The notes under the pieces are model-generated. The model saw only the letters and a program-made list of their open reading frames with translations. It was not told the DNA's origin and ran no database searches. The translations under genes and the position numbers were made by a program. From Flavipsychrobacter sp. (GTDB lineage Bacteria > Bacteroidota > Bacteroidia > Chitinophagales > Chitinophagaceae), in contig JARLGY010000054.1 of assembly GCA_031292525.1 (NCBI GenBank), positions 1 through 64,000 on the forward strand: a stretch of 64,000 nucleotides of DNA. Reading direction: 5' to 3'. This document shows, in pieces, positions 46,519 through 55,555 of the stretch (within the stretch, counting starts at the first letter, position 1; each line of letters starts with the position of its first letter).

Positions 46519-46884
46519 TTAATAAAAGAACTGTTCAGAAATTATCTTATCGTCCTGTACTTCAAACACGGCTATTTCTTCCAGTTTCATCCTGGGCTTG
46601 CCTTTAAAGGTAATATCCCTGCCCATGGATACACTGAAGTACTTACCACCCACTACCGGCGCGCTGCATTCCTGACTATGCAGTGTTTCTATCATTGCAC
46701 GGCGGGCCTCGCCTTTGGCCTTTACGGCAGCCAGCCCTTTGGTAAGCGTAGGTATGCCCATAGCAATGGCATGCTCCGGCTCTTTGTTCACAATATCCTG
46801 GCTGTACAGTGTATCCTGTATTTCCATCCATTTGTTTTGCTGTGCCATTTCGTAGTATTGGTCGGCGATTTGTTGAGTTGTCAT
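46519..46884 (-). CDS. SnoaL-like / NTF2-fold protein
   Basis: The 121-residue soluble protein has a pattern typical of the NTF2-like superfamily: an N-terminal helix (TTQQIADQYYEMAQQNKWMEIQDTLY), a second helix region (AAVKAKGEARRAMIETLHS) and a run of strands (YFSVSMGRDITFKG, KLEEIAVFEVQDDKIISEQFFY). Such proteins bind or isomerise small molecules, but without family-specific residues the role stays open. It is divergent from the cupin AraC regulator at 47001, which may control it. Confidence 0.75.
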   Translation of the reverse strand: MTTQQIADQYYEMAQQNKWMEIQDTLYSQDIVNKEPEHAIAMGIPTLTKGLAAVKAKGEARRAMIETLHSQECSAPVVGGKYFSVSMGRDITFKGKPRMKLEEIAVFEVQDDKIISEQFFY

Positions 46885-46925
46885 GTTGCTCGTTTTTATA
46901 GTTAGATAATTTCTTGATTACCGCA

Positions 46926-46978
46926 CAAAATTATGTAGGTGTGCAGTATGAGTAGTAGCAATAAGTCTATTAAATTTG
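46926..46978. promoter_or_regulatory. Divergent promoter elements, NTF2-fold gene / AraC gene
   Basis: On the minus strand TAATTTTG (46933-46926) lies about 42 bases before the ATG at 46884. On the plus strand TAAATTTG (46971-46978) lies 22 bases before the ATG at 47001. Both match TAnnTTTG. Sharing a 116-bp gap suggests control of the small gene by the AraC protein. Confidence 0.4.
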
Positions 46979-47000
46979 CTCAATCGTATTTATTTCCTGT

Positions 47001-47912
47001 ATGGATGCATTGAGTGAAGTTCTGGATAGTTTGAAACTGAAAGCCGTTGTGTACCAGAAGGTGCCGTTTACTGCACCATGGGGCATATCTATAGCACAAG
47101 ATCAGTATTCCCAATTCTGGCGACTATTAAAGGGTACTTGCTATTTAAGCATCGCGGGTGAAGAGATGATAAAAATGGAAGTTGGCGATTTTGTTTTGGT
47201 GCCGCACGGCGCTGCGCACCGCATTTTAGGCCATCCCCAAAATGCAAGTGTACCGTCTGCGCAATTTGTAAAATCCCTGCAAGCGGGGAAACCCATGTTT
47301 CAAGGTACGGATGAAGAGACTTTGCTGATAGGCGGGCATTTTGAATTCACATCACCTATACAGCATCCTTTTGTTCAATCGCTGCCCAATGTCATTAATA
47401 TTAACAGTCATCAGGACGAAATAAGACTTTGGCTACAGCAAGCCGCAGCTTTTATGAACGATGAGCTGAGTACACGTAAGGCTGCCAGTGATCTTATACT
47501 TGGAAGACTAGCAGAGATTGTATTTATACTAATAGTGCGCGCTTACATGGAGCAGGCAGGTGTGGCACAAGGGTTTCTGCGGGCCTTTAAAGACCCCAGG
47601 ATCAGCGCATCGCTAAACACTATGCATGCGGCGCCTGAAAAAGACTGGACGTTGGAGCAACTGGCCACCCATGTTGGTATGTCGCGGTCTCTGTACAGTA
47701 AAGAATTTAAACGGCTGCTGGGCGAAACGCCACTGGGTTACCTTACTAATTGGCGCATTTTGAAAGCAAAACAACTTCTGTTGGAAAACAAGGAAAACAT
47801 CTGCGAAGTAGCTGAAAAGGTGGGTTATCAGTCTGAAGCGGCATTTAACAGGCTTTTTAAAACGAAAGTTGGAGAAACGCCGGCGGTGTATAGGCGGAGG
47901 GTGGTAGCATAG
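47001..47912 (+). CDS. AraC-family regulator with cupin domain
   Basis: The 303-residue protein has an N-terminal cupin domain (FTAPWGISIAQDQYSQFWRLLKGTCYLSI, KMEVGDFVLVPHGAAHRI, about 22-78) of the type described as AraC_binding/Cupin_6, and a C-terminal two-helix-turn-helix AraC domain (LEQLATHVGMSRSLYSKEFKRLLGETPLGYLTNWRI and NICEVAEKVGYQSEAAFNRLFKTKVGETPAVYRR, about 215-300). It is cytoplasmic, and the small ligand is unknown. It is divergent from the NTF2-fold gene. Confidence 0.92.
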   Translation: MDALSEVLDSLKLKAVVYQKVPFTAPWGISIAQDQYSQFWRLLKGTCYLSIAGEEMIKMEVGDFVLVPHGAAHRILGHPQNASVPSAQFVKSLQAGKPMFQGTDEETLLIGGHFEFTSPIQHPFVQSLPNVININSHQDEIRLWLQQAAAFMNDELSTRKAASDLILGRLAEIVFILIVRAYMEQAGVAQGFLRAFKDPRISASLNTMHAAPEKDWTLEQLATHVGMSRSLYSKEFKRLLGETPLGYLTNWRILKAKQLLLENKENICEVAEKVGYQSEAAFNRLFKTKVGETPAVYRRRVVA

Positions 47913-47941
47913 CAAGACCTATTATTGAAACGCCACCGTTT

Positions 47942-47961
47942 AGCACATTTAAAAATGTGCT
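47942..47961. terminator. Hairpin between convergent genes
   Basis: AGCACATTT-AA-AAATGTGCT is a perfect 9-base stem 30 bp after the AraC stop codon and 79 bp after the LytTR stop at 48040. The T run is weak on both strands. Confidence 0.55.
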
Positions 47962-48039
47962 GATAAAAGCGGGTTGTAATAAAAGTGAGTAGTAGTAAAT
48001 AAAATACCGACTGCTATGGTAGGAAAAGCTGAATATATT

Positions 48040-48789
48040 TTAAACTTCGGTTGAGCTGGGATTATGATAAAGGCTAAGGAAGTCGTTCCGCAAATTTTTA
48101 GATACTGGAATTTCACTGCCGTCGGTCATAATGATAATTCCCTGCCGCTCGTATCTTTTTATATATGCCAGGTTAATTATGAAGGATCTATGAACCTGGT
48201 AAAAAGAAGTTTGCAACTCCAGCATTTCTTTAAACTTGCCAATACTGTATGAACTTAACAATTTGCTTTTTTGTGCCACTACCTGGGTATTACGAGCGAT
48301 TGCCTCGAAAAACATAATGTCCGTTAAATTGAAATAATCCAGCCCGTTATTATTAGGTATGGCAATTTTATCACTGGCACTTATACCTATTATTGATTTT
48401 TGCTCTGCTATACGTTTGGCTTGCCTTCTCTCCAGCGCCTTGTCTACTGCTTTAACCAGCATTTTATCATTAACCGGCTTCAGGATATATCCTGAAGTGT
48501 TATACTTAAAAGCATCAATTGCGTGATCGCTGTAGGCAGTTACAAAAATAATTTCTGATTTAAGGTCTGGTAGAATATCCAATAGATCCATACCTGTTTT
48601 TTGAGGCATCGAAATATCAAGGAAAACAATATCCACATCTGTTTTCCGCAATGCTTCCAAGGCCACTTTCCAATTACCACAGGTTTCTACAATCTTCAAA
48701 TTATCGTATATATCCGTTATACTTTCCGCAAGTAATGCTATTGCTTTAGGCTCGTCATCAACTATAATGCAGCTGTATTCGGGTTTCAT
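48040..48789 (-). CDS. LytTR-family response regulator
   Basis: The 249-residue two-component response regulator has an N-terminal receiver with the phospho-acceptor in DIVFLDISMPQKTGMDLLDI (about residue 57), the T/S-K pair YSDHAI and YILKPVNDKM. A linker leads to a C-terminal LytTR DNA-binding domain (about 150-245, with DYFNLTDIMFFEAIARNTQVV and FYQVHRSFIINLAYIKRYERQGIIIMTDGSEIPVSKNLRNDF). It probably takes its phosphate from the histidine kinase encoded 140 bp upstream on the same strand. The target genes are unknown. Confidence 0.93.
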   Translation of the reverse strand: MKPEYSCIIVDDEPKAIALLAESITDIYDNLKIVETCGNWKVALEALRKTDVDIVFLDISMPQKTGMDLLDILPDLKSEIIFVTAYSDHAIDAFKYNTSGYILKPVNDKMLVKAVDKALERRQAKRIAEQKSIIGISASDKIAIPNNNGLDYFNLTDIMFFEAIARNTQVVAQKSKLLSSYSIGKFKEMLELQTSFYQVHRSFIINLAYIKRYERQGIIIMTDGSEIPVSKNLRNDFLSLYHNPSSTEV

Positions 48790-48929
48790 TTAATAACTTT
48801 TATAGATTATACCGAACGAAGGATATTTAAAATATTTTTTAAATATAAAAAAACGCCCTTATAGCGGTAAAATTACTATAATTATTATTAGCACAGTAGA
48901 TTAATATCGTTGCAATTTGTCTGACTCTA

Positions 48930-51900
48930 TCAAGACACTTCATCAAGATATTTGATGGTAATAACTACAATTGTACCAGTTTGTGGTAACATCTTATCAA
49001 TGTACTGAATAGTTATGTGTACATGGCCTGTCTTATTGAATGTATTGATCAGTTCCTTGATCAGCTCATTCCCATACGATGTTGTTTTGAAGCTGCTTTG
49101 GGCTCGATATTCCATTGCTTTTTCACGACCAATCCCGTCATCTTCAATTCGACAAATCAGTATGTTCTCCTGATCACCCTTTTTGAAGGAAATTTCAAGA
49201 TGTCCCAACTCTTCTTCCTTATGCAACAGACCATGGTTAATAGCATTTTCTATAATCGGCTGAAATAAAAGGCTGGGGATTCGCATAGATTGCGTTTGTA
49301 TATTATCATCGACTGAAATATTGCATACAAACTTCTCTTCAAATCGTGCTTGCTGTAACAAAATATAATGTTCAATATTTTCAATTTCCTCTGCAAGACT
49401 AATAAACTTATTTCTAGAAGATTTAATATAAGAACGAAGTAGATTAGAAAATGCAGATACATGTGTAAACGCCTCATCAAATTTCTTTTTCTTAATAAAA
49501 TATAAAGCTGTATTTAATGTATTAAAAATGAAATGGGGATTGATCTGTCCATAAATAGATTTTAATTCGAGTTCAAGATTTAAGTTGCTTAACTCAAGTT
49601 GCATATTCTTTTTTGCATTGTTACGGATAACAATACCCTTAGTGACCTGTATGATGATAACTATCAGCAATGCAAGAAATGAAATGCCTGTTATCCACAC
49701 GATTTTTTTTCCACTCTTTGTTTGCCACCAGCGAGGTTTGATCTGAATGTTGAAATTTACCGGATTACTTTTCCAAACATCATCATATGCTACTATGGAT
49801 AGTGTATATAGATGACCTGGTGTTAATTCCTGAAGGTATATTTTGTCTTCGCTTAAGCTGCGCCAGGGAATTCCCGTTTCATTTATCTTGTACTTATAGT
49901 GTAAAATACCAGTACCATAAGGATTAATAATATCTGGCTGCACTACCGGATCAGCAGGCGAGATGGTTATGAGACTGTCTTGTGCTGTATAAATGCTATC
50001 GTGATAATGTATCATGAATTTAGGTTGAACTAAATACGGCCCAATATTACGATTAACGGTATCTGCCTGCATTATTACTGACAAGAGACCATTATTTGTG
50101 TTTAATATAATTTGGCCTGTATTAGAGACCTCTAAATCACTAACATAGTTGTAGCTAGTATTTTTTATATTTTGATAAAGTACTGGAGCACCCATGTCTT
50201 TTAATCCATGTATAGGGCTAAGCAATACACCAAACTTACCGGCTACGATTAACCGATTATTACTTATCAGCTCAACGGATCCTTTAAGATTGTAGTTTTT
50301 ATAAAGTTCTTTATAGCTTCTTTTTTGTATGTCCAATAATAGTAATCGATCGTCACATTTCAGAAATATATTTCCATACTTATTGTCGACTATTATATTT
50401 TCTACTTTCCGGATGCCAAGTTGTGACAGTGCATACTTGTTAATATCGTATTTAAAGTCTTTACCAACTATGGAAATAAGATCTACGTTACATGCCCAAT
50501 ATACCTTCCGTTTTTTGTCATAAACAACATGTTTATATCTATTTTTATCAACGTAAGTTATAGCTAAAGAATCTTTTGAGCGCTTAAAAATAAGCCATCC
50601 TCCACCAGACCGTAAAAGAAATAAATCACCAGCTTCACCTTCGACACAATCTGTAAAATTCCTGTTATAGAGTGGTATAGTATACCGCTTGTTTTCAGGG
50701 ATGGTATTGTTTAAAGAATTAAAACGTAGCATTATATTTTTGATACCGGAATAATAATCGGATAATTTATCTTTTTCAATTATGAAAATATTACTTTCTG
50801 TAAGTGCAATGGCTTTATCCCCCAACGGGACAATCTTGGTAATATCGAGTATGTTCTCGTGTCTTTTTATGTGTGCAATTTCGTTTTTATCGTAGCGGAT
50901 AAGCGTTCTCTTTGATTTGTTCCACCAGTAATGACTGGAGTCGTTGGCGTTACCAACATATAAATAACCTGCTCTATCTTCTTTTAAAGGCTGAAAACTG
51001 CTGTTCTTATAATTGATGTAGAGCCCACTGGTATTTGTAGATATACACTGTCTCCAAAAATCATCTTCACTCACTGTAAGAATATCATTCTCTTTCAGCT
51101 TATGATCATGTATATCATCCAGAGACAATATTTTCCGGATACCGGTTTTACTAAGTAACTTATACACGCCCTTATTACTGGTTAGGTAACATGCGCCATT
51201 ATACTCATTACACATATAAATGTTCTCATCGCGCTCTATAGATGTAGTCCATTGGTGGCCATTGTTTTTGTTTGTAACCCTTAGCATGTGGTCTTTTTCC
51301 GCCTTATAAGGAATAGGCACAAAATAATTTTCATATAAATAGTAATATCGTCTTTGCGGCTGACTATCCTGATCGTAATATATATATTGTGGATGATATG
51401 TGTTTTGCTTGTAGGCTATGCCATCAATGCCAACAGACATGGAGAAGCACTTATTATTTTTTATGATAACGAGCTCACCACCCTGTTGCAAATAAGCACT
51501 GGTAAGTGGAATATGCATTGGTAGGCCAGTTATGGTATCATTCTTTTCCTGGCATAAAGAATGTCGCAGGCTATGATTTAAAAAAACAATTCCATTTTCA
51601 TTTTCAGTAATATAAATCGGATACAATGGCAGATCGTCGGATATGATTACCGCTTTGTGATACTGATCGTTTCGTATATACCCAAGCTCATTAGAAACAT
51701 TTGACAACCATATCCTTTGCTTTTTGTCTTCATACAGATGCCAAATATCATCATTATCCATACCGACCGATCGATCGAACAATTTAAATTCGTAGCCATT
51801 ATATTTAACCACACCTTTGTCTGTAGATATCCATAGGTAACCTTCTTTATCCTTTAATACATAGTACACGTGGTTTGAGGGCAAACCGTTGTTTACGTTA

Positions 51901-52034
51901 AGATTGTACTGGCTGTATTGTGCATAAGAAAGTGCTGGTAACATTAAAAAGGTTACCACTAATGCGATATAGGGAAAAAATAGCTTCAAATATATAATTA
52001 ATGGTTTGTTGTGCAATGATATATTGTTTTTCAT
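48930..52034 (-). CDS. LytS-like sensor kinase with two-component propeller
   Basis: The 1034-residue protein has a signal/TM segment (KLFFPYIALVVTFLMLPALSYA), then an extracytoplasmic sensor of about 740 residues. It starts with two-component-propeller blades (GLPSNHVYYVLKDKEGYLWISTDKGVVKYNGYEF) and ends with a Y_Y_Y domain (ELTPGHLYTLSIVAYDDVWKSN). A membrane helix (VWITGISFLALLIVIIIQV, about 780) and a His_kinase/HATPase_c pair follow (IYGQINPHFIFNTLNTAL, histidine about 833, and LLFQPIIENAINHGLLHKEE). The missing AraC-receiver fusion and the separate LytTR regulator downstream make it the classical two-gene form. The ligand is unknown. Confidence 0.9.
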   Translation of the reverse strand: MKNNISLHNKPLIIYLKLFFPYIALVVTFLMLPALSYAQYSQYNLNVNNGLPSNHVYYVLKDKEGYLWISTDKGVVKYNGYEFKLFDRSVGMDNDDIWHLYEDKKQRIWLSNVSNELGYIRNDQYHKAVIISDDLPLYPIYITENENGIVFLNHSLRHSLCQEKNDTITGLPMHIPLTSAYLQQGGELVIIKNNKCFSMSVGIDGIAYKQNTYHPQYIYYDQDSQPQRRYYYLYENYFVPIPYKAEKDHMLRVTNKNNGHQWTTSIERDENIYMCNEYNGACYLTSNKGVYKLLSKTGIRKILSLDDIHDHKLKENDILTVSEDDFWRQCISTNTSGLYINYKNSSFQPLKEDRAGYLYVGNANDSSHYWWNKSKRTLIRYDKNEIAHIKRHENILDITKIVPLGDKAIALTESNIFIIEKDKLSDYYSGIKNIMLRFNSLNNTIPENKRYTIPLYNRNFTDCVEGEAGDLFLLRSGGGWLIFKRSKDSLAITYVDKNRYKHVVYDKKRKVYWACNVDLISIVGKDFKYDINKYALSQLGIRKVENIIVDNKYGNIFLKCDDRLLLLDIQKRSYKELYKNYNLKGSVELISNNRLIVAGKFGVLLSPIHGLKDMGAPVLYQNIKNTSYNYVSDLEVSNTGQIILNTNNGLLSVIMQADTVNRNIGPYLVQPKFMIHYHDSIYTAQDSLITISPADPVVQPDIINPYGTGILHYKYKINETGIPWRSLSEDKIYLQELTPGHLYTLSIVAYDDVWKSNPVNFNIQIKPRWWQTKSGKKIVWITGISFLALLIVIIIQVTKGIVIRNNAKKNMQLELSNLNLELELKSIYGQINPHFIFNTLNTALYFIKKKKFDEAFTHVSAFSNLLRSYIKSSRNKFISLAEEIENIEHYILLQQARFEEKFVCNISVDDNIQTQSMRIPSLLFQPIIENAINHGLLHKEEELGHLEISFKKGDQENILICRIEDDGIGREKAMEYRAQSSFKTTSYGNELIKELINTFNKTGHVHITIQYIDKMLPQTGTIVVITIKYLDEVS

Positions 52035-52728
52035 GTAAATAAAATATCCGACTCAAGATTATTGAATCGGATACCATTTCACATTTAAATCTGCATGGTT
52101 AGTACCACGAGCTTAATGTCTTTTCATACGCATTAATAATTAGAGCGCACCTATAGAATAGCATGCATCACATTATTTGAATCTATTTTTTATTCAAATG
52201 TTGTTGTCTCATTACAGTTTCTACATGCACATTTCTTCATCATCCTACGCGATGTTCGGTTTGGGTAAAGGGGCCGGCCATTATTACATACAATTGACAT
52301 TATAATATCATTGTATCTTATCATTTTAAACATCCTATCATCCATTTAATGATAGAAACGGTGATTAATATTGTGAAGATAGCTATTACCAGTAGCCTGG
52401 ATAATAGCGTTGTCATCAATCGTCGTTTTGGTGACACGAATAGCTAGTTTGCTGTAACGAAATGTTTTAGAGGGGTAGAGAATACTTACAACTATTCCGT
52501 AACAAATACATATCTATTAACACCTTAAACCCATTATTAACATGGCAATGCGTGAACTTAAAGAATAGAGTGCAACACAGCCAGTGCATTGGCGCAAGTA
52601 GGAAAGGGGGTTATAGTTCTTATTTGTTTCAATGAGGTTTAGCGTGATTATGACGGACAGAACTCTTTGTACAACAACGCATCATATTACAGCGAGATTC
52701 GCCTGGAAACACGTTTACTTTTACACTT
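52035..52728. other. Gene-free region upstream of the propeller kinase
   Basis: About 690 bp without a supported gene. It holds small inverted repeats such as TTTGAAT-N9-ATTCAAA (52176-52198) and an open frame of 32 codons (52349-52447) with no support. The promoter of the kinase gene should lie at its left end, but no clear consensus element is seen. Confidence 0.5.
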
Positions 52729-53310
52729 CTAACCCAGCACCGATATTGTCAGTGCAATAATGTCGTCAAAAGCAGCCTTGTCTGTACTTGATTTTGCGGT
52801 TACGCGCATGCCTTTTACCGCATTAAAGATGAAGCGGGCAAGTGCCCGGGCATCCTGCTTATTTTTTATTTCGCCGCTGTCCTTGCCCTTTTGTATTACC
52901 TGGTAAAAAGCATCTTCCATTTGCTGGTCGTTTTTGCATACCAGGGTGTTTACTTCGGCGTCGTGTGATGCCACCTCTACCTCGGCATTTACCATGAAAC
53001 AGCCTTTTTGTTCCTTATCGCTCAGCAGGTCACCGATAGCCAGTTCAAGCAGCCTTTTTATTGTTTCCTTTGCAGATGCAGAATTATCTATAATATCCCT
53101 TATTGTAGCGGCCCCAGAGTTTTGGTAGCTCTCCAGTGCCTTCATAAACAACGTGTGTTTATCGGTATAGGTATCATATAGGCTCGACCGGCTGATACCC
53201 AGGCTATCCACAAGGTCTTGCATTGACGTACCATTGTACCCCTTAAGCCAAAAGACCTGTATAGCTTTGGTCAGCACCTCGTTCTCATCAAAATCTTTCG
53301 TTCTCGCCAT
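52729..53310 (-). CDS. TetR-family transcriptional repressor
   Basis: The 193-residue repressor has an N-terminal HTH (VLTKAIQVFWLKGYNGTSMQDLVDSLGISRSSLYDTYTDKHTLFMKAL, about residues 10-58), with the family core GxSxxxLYxxYxxK, and a helical ligand-binding C-terminal domain. It lies near an SDR gene (53600-54349) transcribed in the same direction, a pair seen often in this phylum. Its own promoter carries a 33-bp palindrome at 53317-53349, so autoregulation is likely. The ligand is unknown. Confidence 0.92.
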   Translation of the reverse strand: MARTKDFDENEVLTKAIQVFWLKGYNGTSMQDLVDSLGISRSSLYDTYTDKHTLFMKALESYQNSGAATIRDIIDNSASAKETIKRLLELAIGDLLSDKEQKGCFMVNAEVEVASHDAEVNTLVCKNDQQMEDAFYQVIQKGKDSGEIKNKQDARALARFIFNAVKGMRVTAKSSTDKAAFDDIIALTISVLG

Positions 53311-53316
53311 AACCGG

Positions 53317-53349
53317 GAATAGCCTTGCTTGTTACAAGCAAAGCTATTC
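53317..53349 (-). promoter_or_regulatory. TetR operator overlapping -7 element
   Basis: A near-perfect palindrome has arms GAATAGCCTTGCTTG and CAAGCAAAGCTATTC, a 3-base centre and one mismatch. It begins 7 bases before the TetR start codon at 53310. A minus-strand -7 element TAGCTTTG (53346-53339) lies inside it, so bound repressor would block its own transcription. Confidence 0.7.
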
Positions 53350-53419
53350 ATTTTATATTATTTATTGCAGGAGGGTCTTCTGTTCTCAAGTGTCCGAAGC
53401 CCGGCCTTCACAAAATCTG

Positions 53420-53480
53420 TCCCTTCATTTCCTTACTTTTCTTGATGCCAAAAAAAGCAACAAAAAAGGCAGTCGGCAGC
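53420..53480. repeat. A-rich GATGCC repeat, copy 2
   Basis: The segment CTTGATGCCAAAAAAAGCAA plus flanking T-rich and A-rich runs matches 14985-15040 in the same orientation. It is non-coding, between the TetR and SDR genes. Confidence 0.5.
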
Positions 53481-53599
53481 TATGACAGCTGCAGCCGACG
53501 CAGCTTTGTGCAGGCAGCTACTGTTCTGCCGGGCTAAACAATGCTATTTACCTAATATTCGCGAACTCAATTATTCAACAGGGCCTTGAGCATCTATGC

Positions 53600-54349
53600 C
53601 TACCTTACGCCACCGCTAGCCAGCAATATTTCGCCTGTCAGCCAGCGCGATTCATCGGAAGCAAGGAATACGGCTACATTAGCAATATCATCGGGCTGGC
53701 CTGTACGGCCAAGTGGGGTGATGCTTACAAGTCCCTTTTCAAAATCGCTGCCAATAAAGCCGGCGGTGTGCGCACCTTCGGTTTCTACCATGCCTGGATT
53801 AATAGAGTTGACGCGTATATTTTTACCGCCCAGTTCTTTAGCCAACACATGGGTTATGGCATCGACAGCGCCCTTGGTGGCGGTGTATACAGAGCTGCCG
53901 GGAGGTGCAATATTGGTAACCGCAGAACCAATGTTGATGATGCTGCCACCTGCTGCATTAAAGTTTTTTACTGCTCCCTGCGTAGTAAGTAACAGGCCAA
54001 GTACATTAGTATTGAACTGAGTGTGAAAATCGGCTACGCTGATCTCTTCAATAGGGGCCATTTTGTAAACACCAGCGTTGTTAACCAGTATATCCACCGC
54101 GCCGAAAGCATTTTTGGCTTCTTCAAATAGACGGGTAACATCAGCTTCGCTGCTTACGTTACCCTGCACGGCAATCGCCTTGCCGCCACCGGCAGTTATT
54201 TCGGCAACTACCTTGTCTGCACCGTCTTTTGCTGATGCATAATTTACCACTACGCTGGCGCCCGCTGCTGCGAGGTGTTTAGCAATGCTTGCACCTATAC
54301 CTTTTGATGCGCCTGTTACTACCGCTACTTTGTTTTCTAACTTTTTCAT
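53600..54349 (-). CDS. Short-chain dehydrogenase/reductase
   Basis: The 249-residue SDR enzyme has TGASKGIGASIAKHLA (about residues 13-28) for NAD(P), NNAG (about 91-94), a catalytic Ser in INIGSAV (about 140) and YTATKGAV (about 155-162). The sequence is typical of 3-oxoacyl-ACP-reductase-like/glucose dehydrogenase-like SDRs, with unknown substrate. It has its own promoter with a doubled operator at 54378-54424 and is probably repressed by the adjoining TetR or a related regulator. Confidence 0.93.
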   Translation of the reverse strand: MKKLENKVAVVTGASKGIGASIAKHLAAAGASVVVNYASAKDGADKVVAEITAGGGKAIAVQGNVSSEADVTRLFEEAKNAFGAVDILVNNAGVYKMAPIEEISVADFHTQFNTNVLGLLLTTQGAVKNFNAAGGSIINIGSAVTNIAPPGSSVYTATKGAVDAITHVLAKELGGKNIRVNSINPGMVETEGAHTAGFIGSDFEKGLVSITPLGRTGQPDDIANVAVFLASDESRWLTGEILLASGGVR

Positions 54350-54377
54350 TGTTGTGAATGATTATTTTTCTCATTTT

Positions 54378-54424
54378 GGAATAATCGTTCCGCAAAGGTA
54401 TATCCAAACCGGAACAAGCGTTCC
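54378..54424 (-). promoter_or_regulatory. Doubled operator flanking the SDR promoter
   Basis: Two imperfect palindromes of the type GGAAyAAkCGTTCC (54378-54391 and 54411-54424), 33 bp apart start to start, flank a minus-strand -7 element TACCTTTG (54400-54393). A TetR-type dimer binding both would block the promoter. The half-site differs from the palindrome in front of the TetR gene at 53317. Confidence 0.6.
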
Positions 54425-54554
54425 TGATTATACTTTGTTTGTTGATATAGTGTGATAAAAACAGGTGATAATGTATCTGTGAAACTTTTGTTATTGGGAT
54501 TGAAGTGATGCACAATTGGATGGGACATAAGAGCTATTTTTATAAAAAATTCAT

Positions 54555-55520
54555 GTGGTGCGTATAGTAGCTATGTCTCTCTGTTTAGTGGTATCCTTCT
54601 TTAATAGTTATTGTTTTGCGCAGGCAAAAATAGATACAACCGAGGCTCTTGAAATAGGTGGAATAAAACAGGTAGTTACCTTACAGGGTGAAGACCGTTC
54701 AAAGCCACTATTTCTTTTTATAACAGGCGGCCCGGGTTCAGAGGGTATATACGATGAAAATAAAGTTTACCTGGATGAGCTAAAGAAGCACTTTGTTGTG
54801 GTGGCATGGGACCAAAGAAACTGTGGAAAAACATTAAAATCTAATCCATCGCCGGTAAAGCTAACTGTGAAGTTGTATGAAAATGATACACACGAGTTGG
54901 TTACAGCGTTGCTCAAACAGTTCCACCAGAAGAAGCTGTTTGTAATGGGCTGGTCGTGGGGGACAGTATTAGGTTTTTACATGGCCGACAAATACCCCGA
55001 CCAACTGTATGCTTATATGGCAGTAAGCCCTGCGGTTAACCAATGGGAAAGTGAGCGCATATCGTTACGCGAATTGAAGCAGAAGGCTGTGCAACAAAAA
55101 AACATACAGGCGATTAATGAACTCGGGAAAGTGAAAATTCCGTTTGAGAACGGCTTACAAAATTACTACGATAGAAAATGGCTGTCGATCTTTAATGGAG
55201 AGACCATTGAGGATACAACGGAATTTAAAAAGTACTTCACAGAAAACTCTGAAATGACAGCGTTGTTTAAAGAAGCTAACAATATTAACCTAATGGTTTC
55301 ATTACCTAAGGTTAATTGCCCTGTTTATTTTTTTATAGGACGCAAGGACCATCAGACCAACTGCCTGCTATCAGAAAAATATTACAAGCAGTTGAGCGCA
55401 CCTAAAAAGGGAATTTTCTGGTTCGAAAATTCGGGCCACCTGATACCGGTGACGGAACCTAAATTGATGCAGGAAGACGTGATCATGCGGCTATTGCCAC
55501 AAGTACATTTGAGCAATTAA
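54555..55520 (+). CDS. Exported alpha/beta hydrolase (S33-like)
   Basis: The protein is about 321 residues from a GTG at 54555 (VRIVAMSLCLVVSFFNSYCFA is a signal-like N-terminus). An ATG at 54573 is an alternative. The oxyanion segment is FLFITGGPGSEG (about 53-64), the nucleophile is in GWSWGT (about 135-140), the acid Asp in GRKDHQT (about 276) and the catalytic His in NSGHLIPV (about 298). This fits proline-iminopeptidase-like hydrolases. It is probably periplasmic. It stands between divergent and convergent genes without partners. Confidence 0.85.
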   Translation: MVRIVAMSLCLVVSFFNSYCFAQAKIDTTEALEIGGIKQVVTLQGEDRSKPLFLFITGGPGSEGIYDENKVYLDELKKHFVVVAWDQRNCGKTLKSNPSPVKLTVKLYENDTHELVTALLKQFHQKKLFVMGWSWGTVLGFYMADKYPDQLYAYMAVSPAVNQWESERISLRELKQKAVQQKNIQAINELGKVKIPFENGLQNYYDRKWLSIFNGETIEDTTEFKKYFTENSEMTALFKEANNINLMVSLPKVNCPVYFFIGRKDHQTNCLLSEKYYKQLSAPKKGIFWFENSGHLIPVTEPKLMQEDVIMRLLPQVHLSN

Positions 55521-55555
55521 AGGTGATGCTTTCTCTGTAATCCTTTTACATGGAT

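Noticed and set aside
52349-52447. 32-codon open frame upstream of the propeller kinase gene
   Set aside because: It is short, has no ribosome-binding signal, and its composition is not clearly protein-like.
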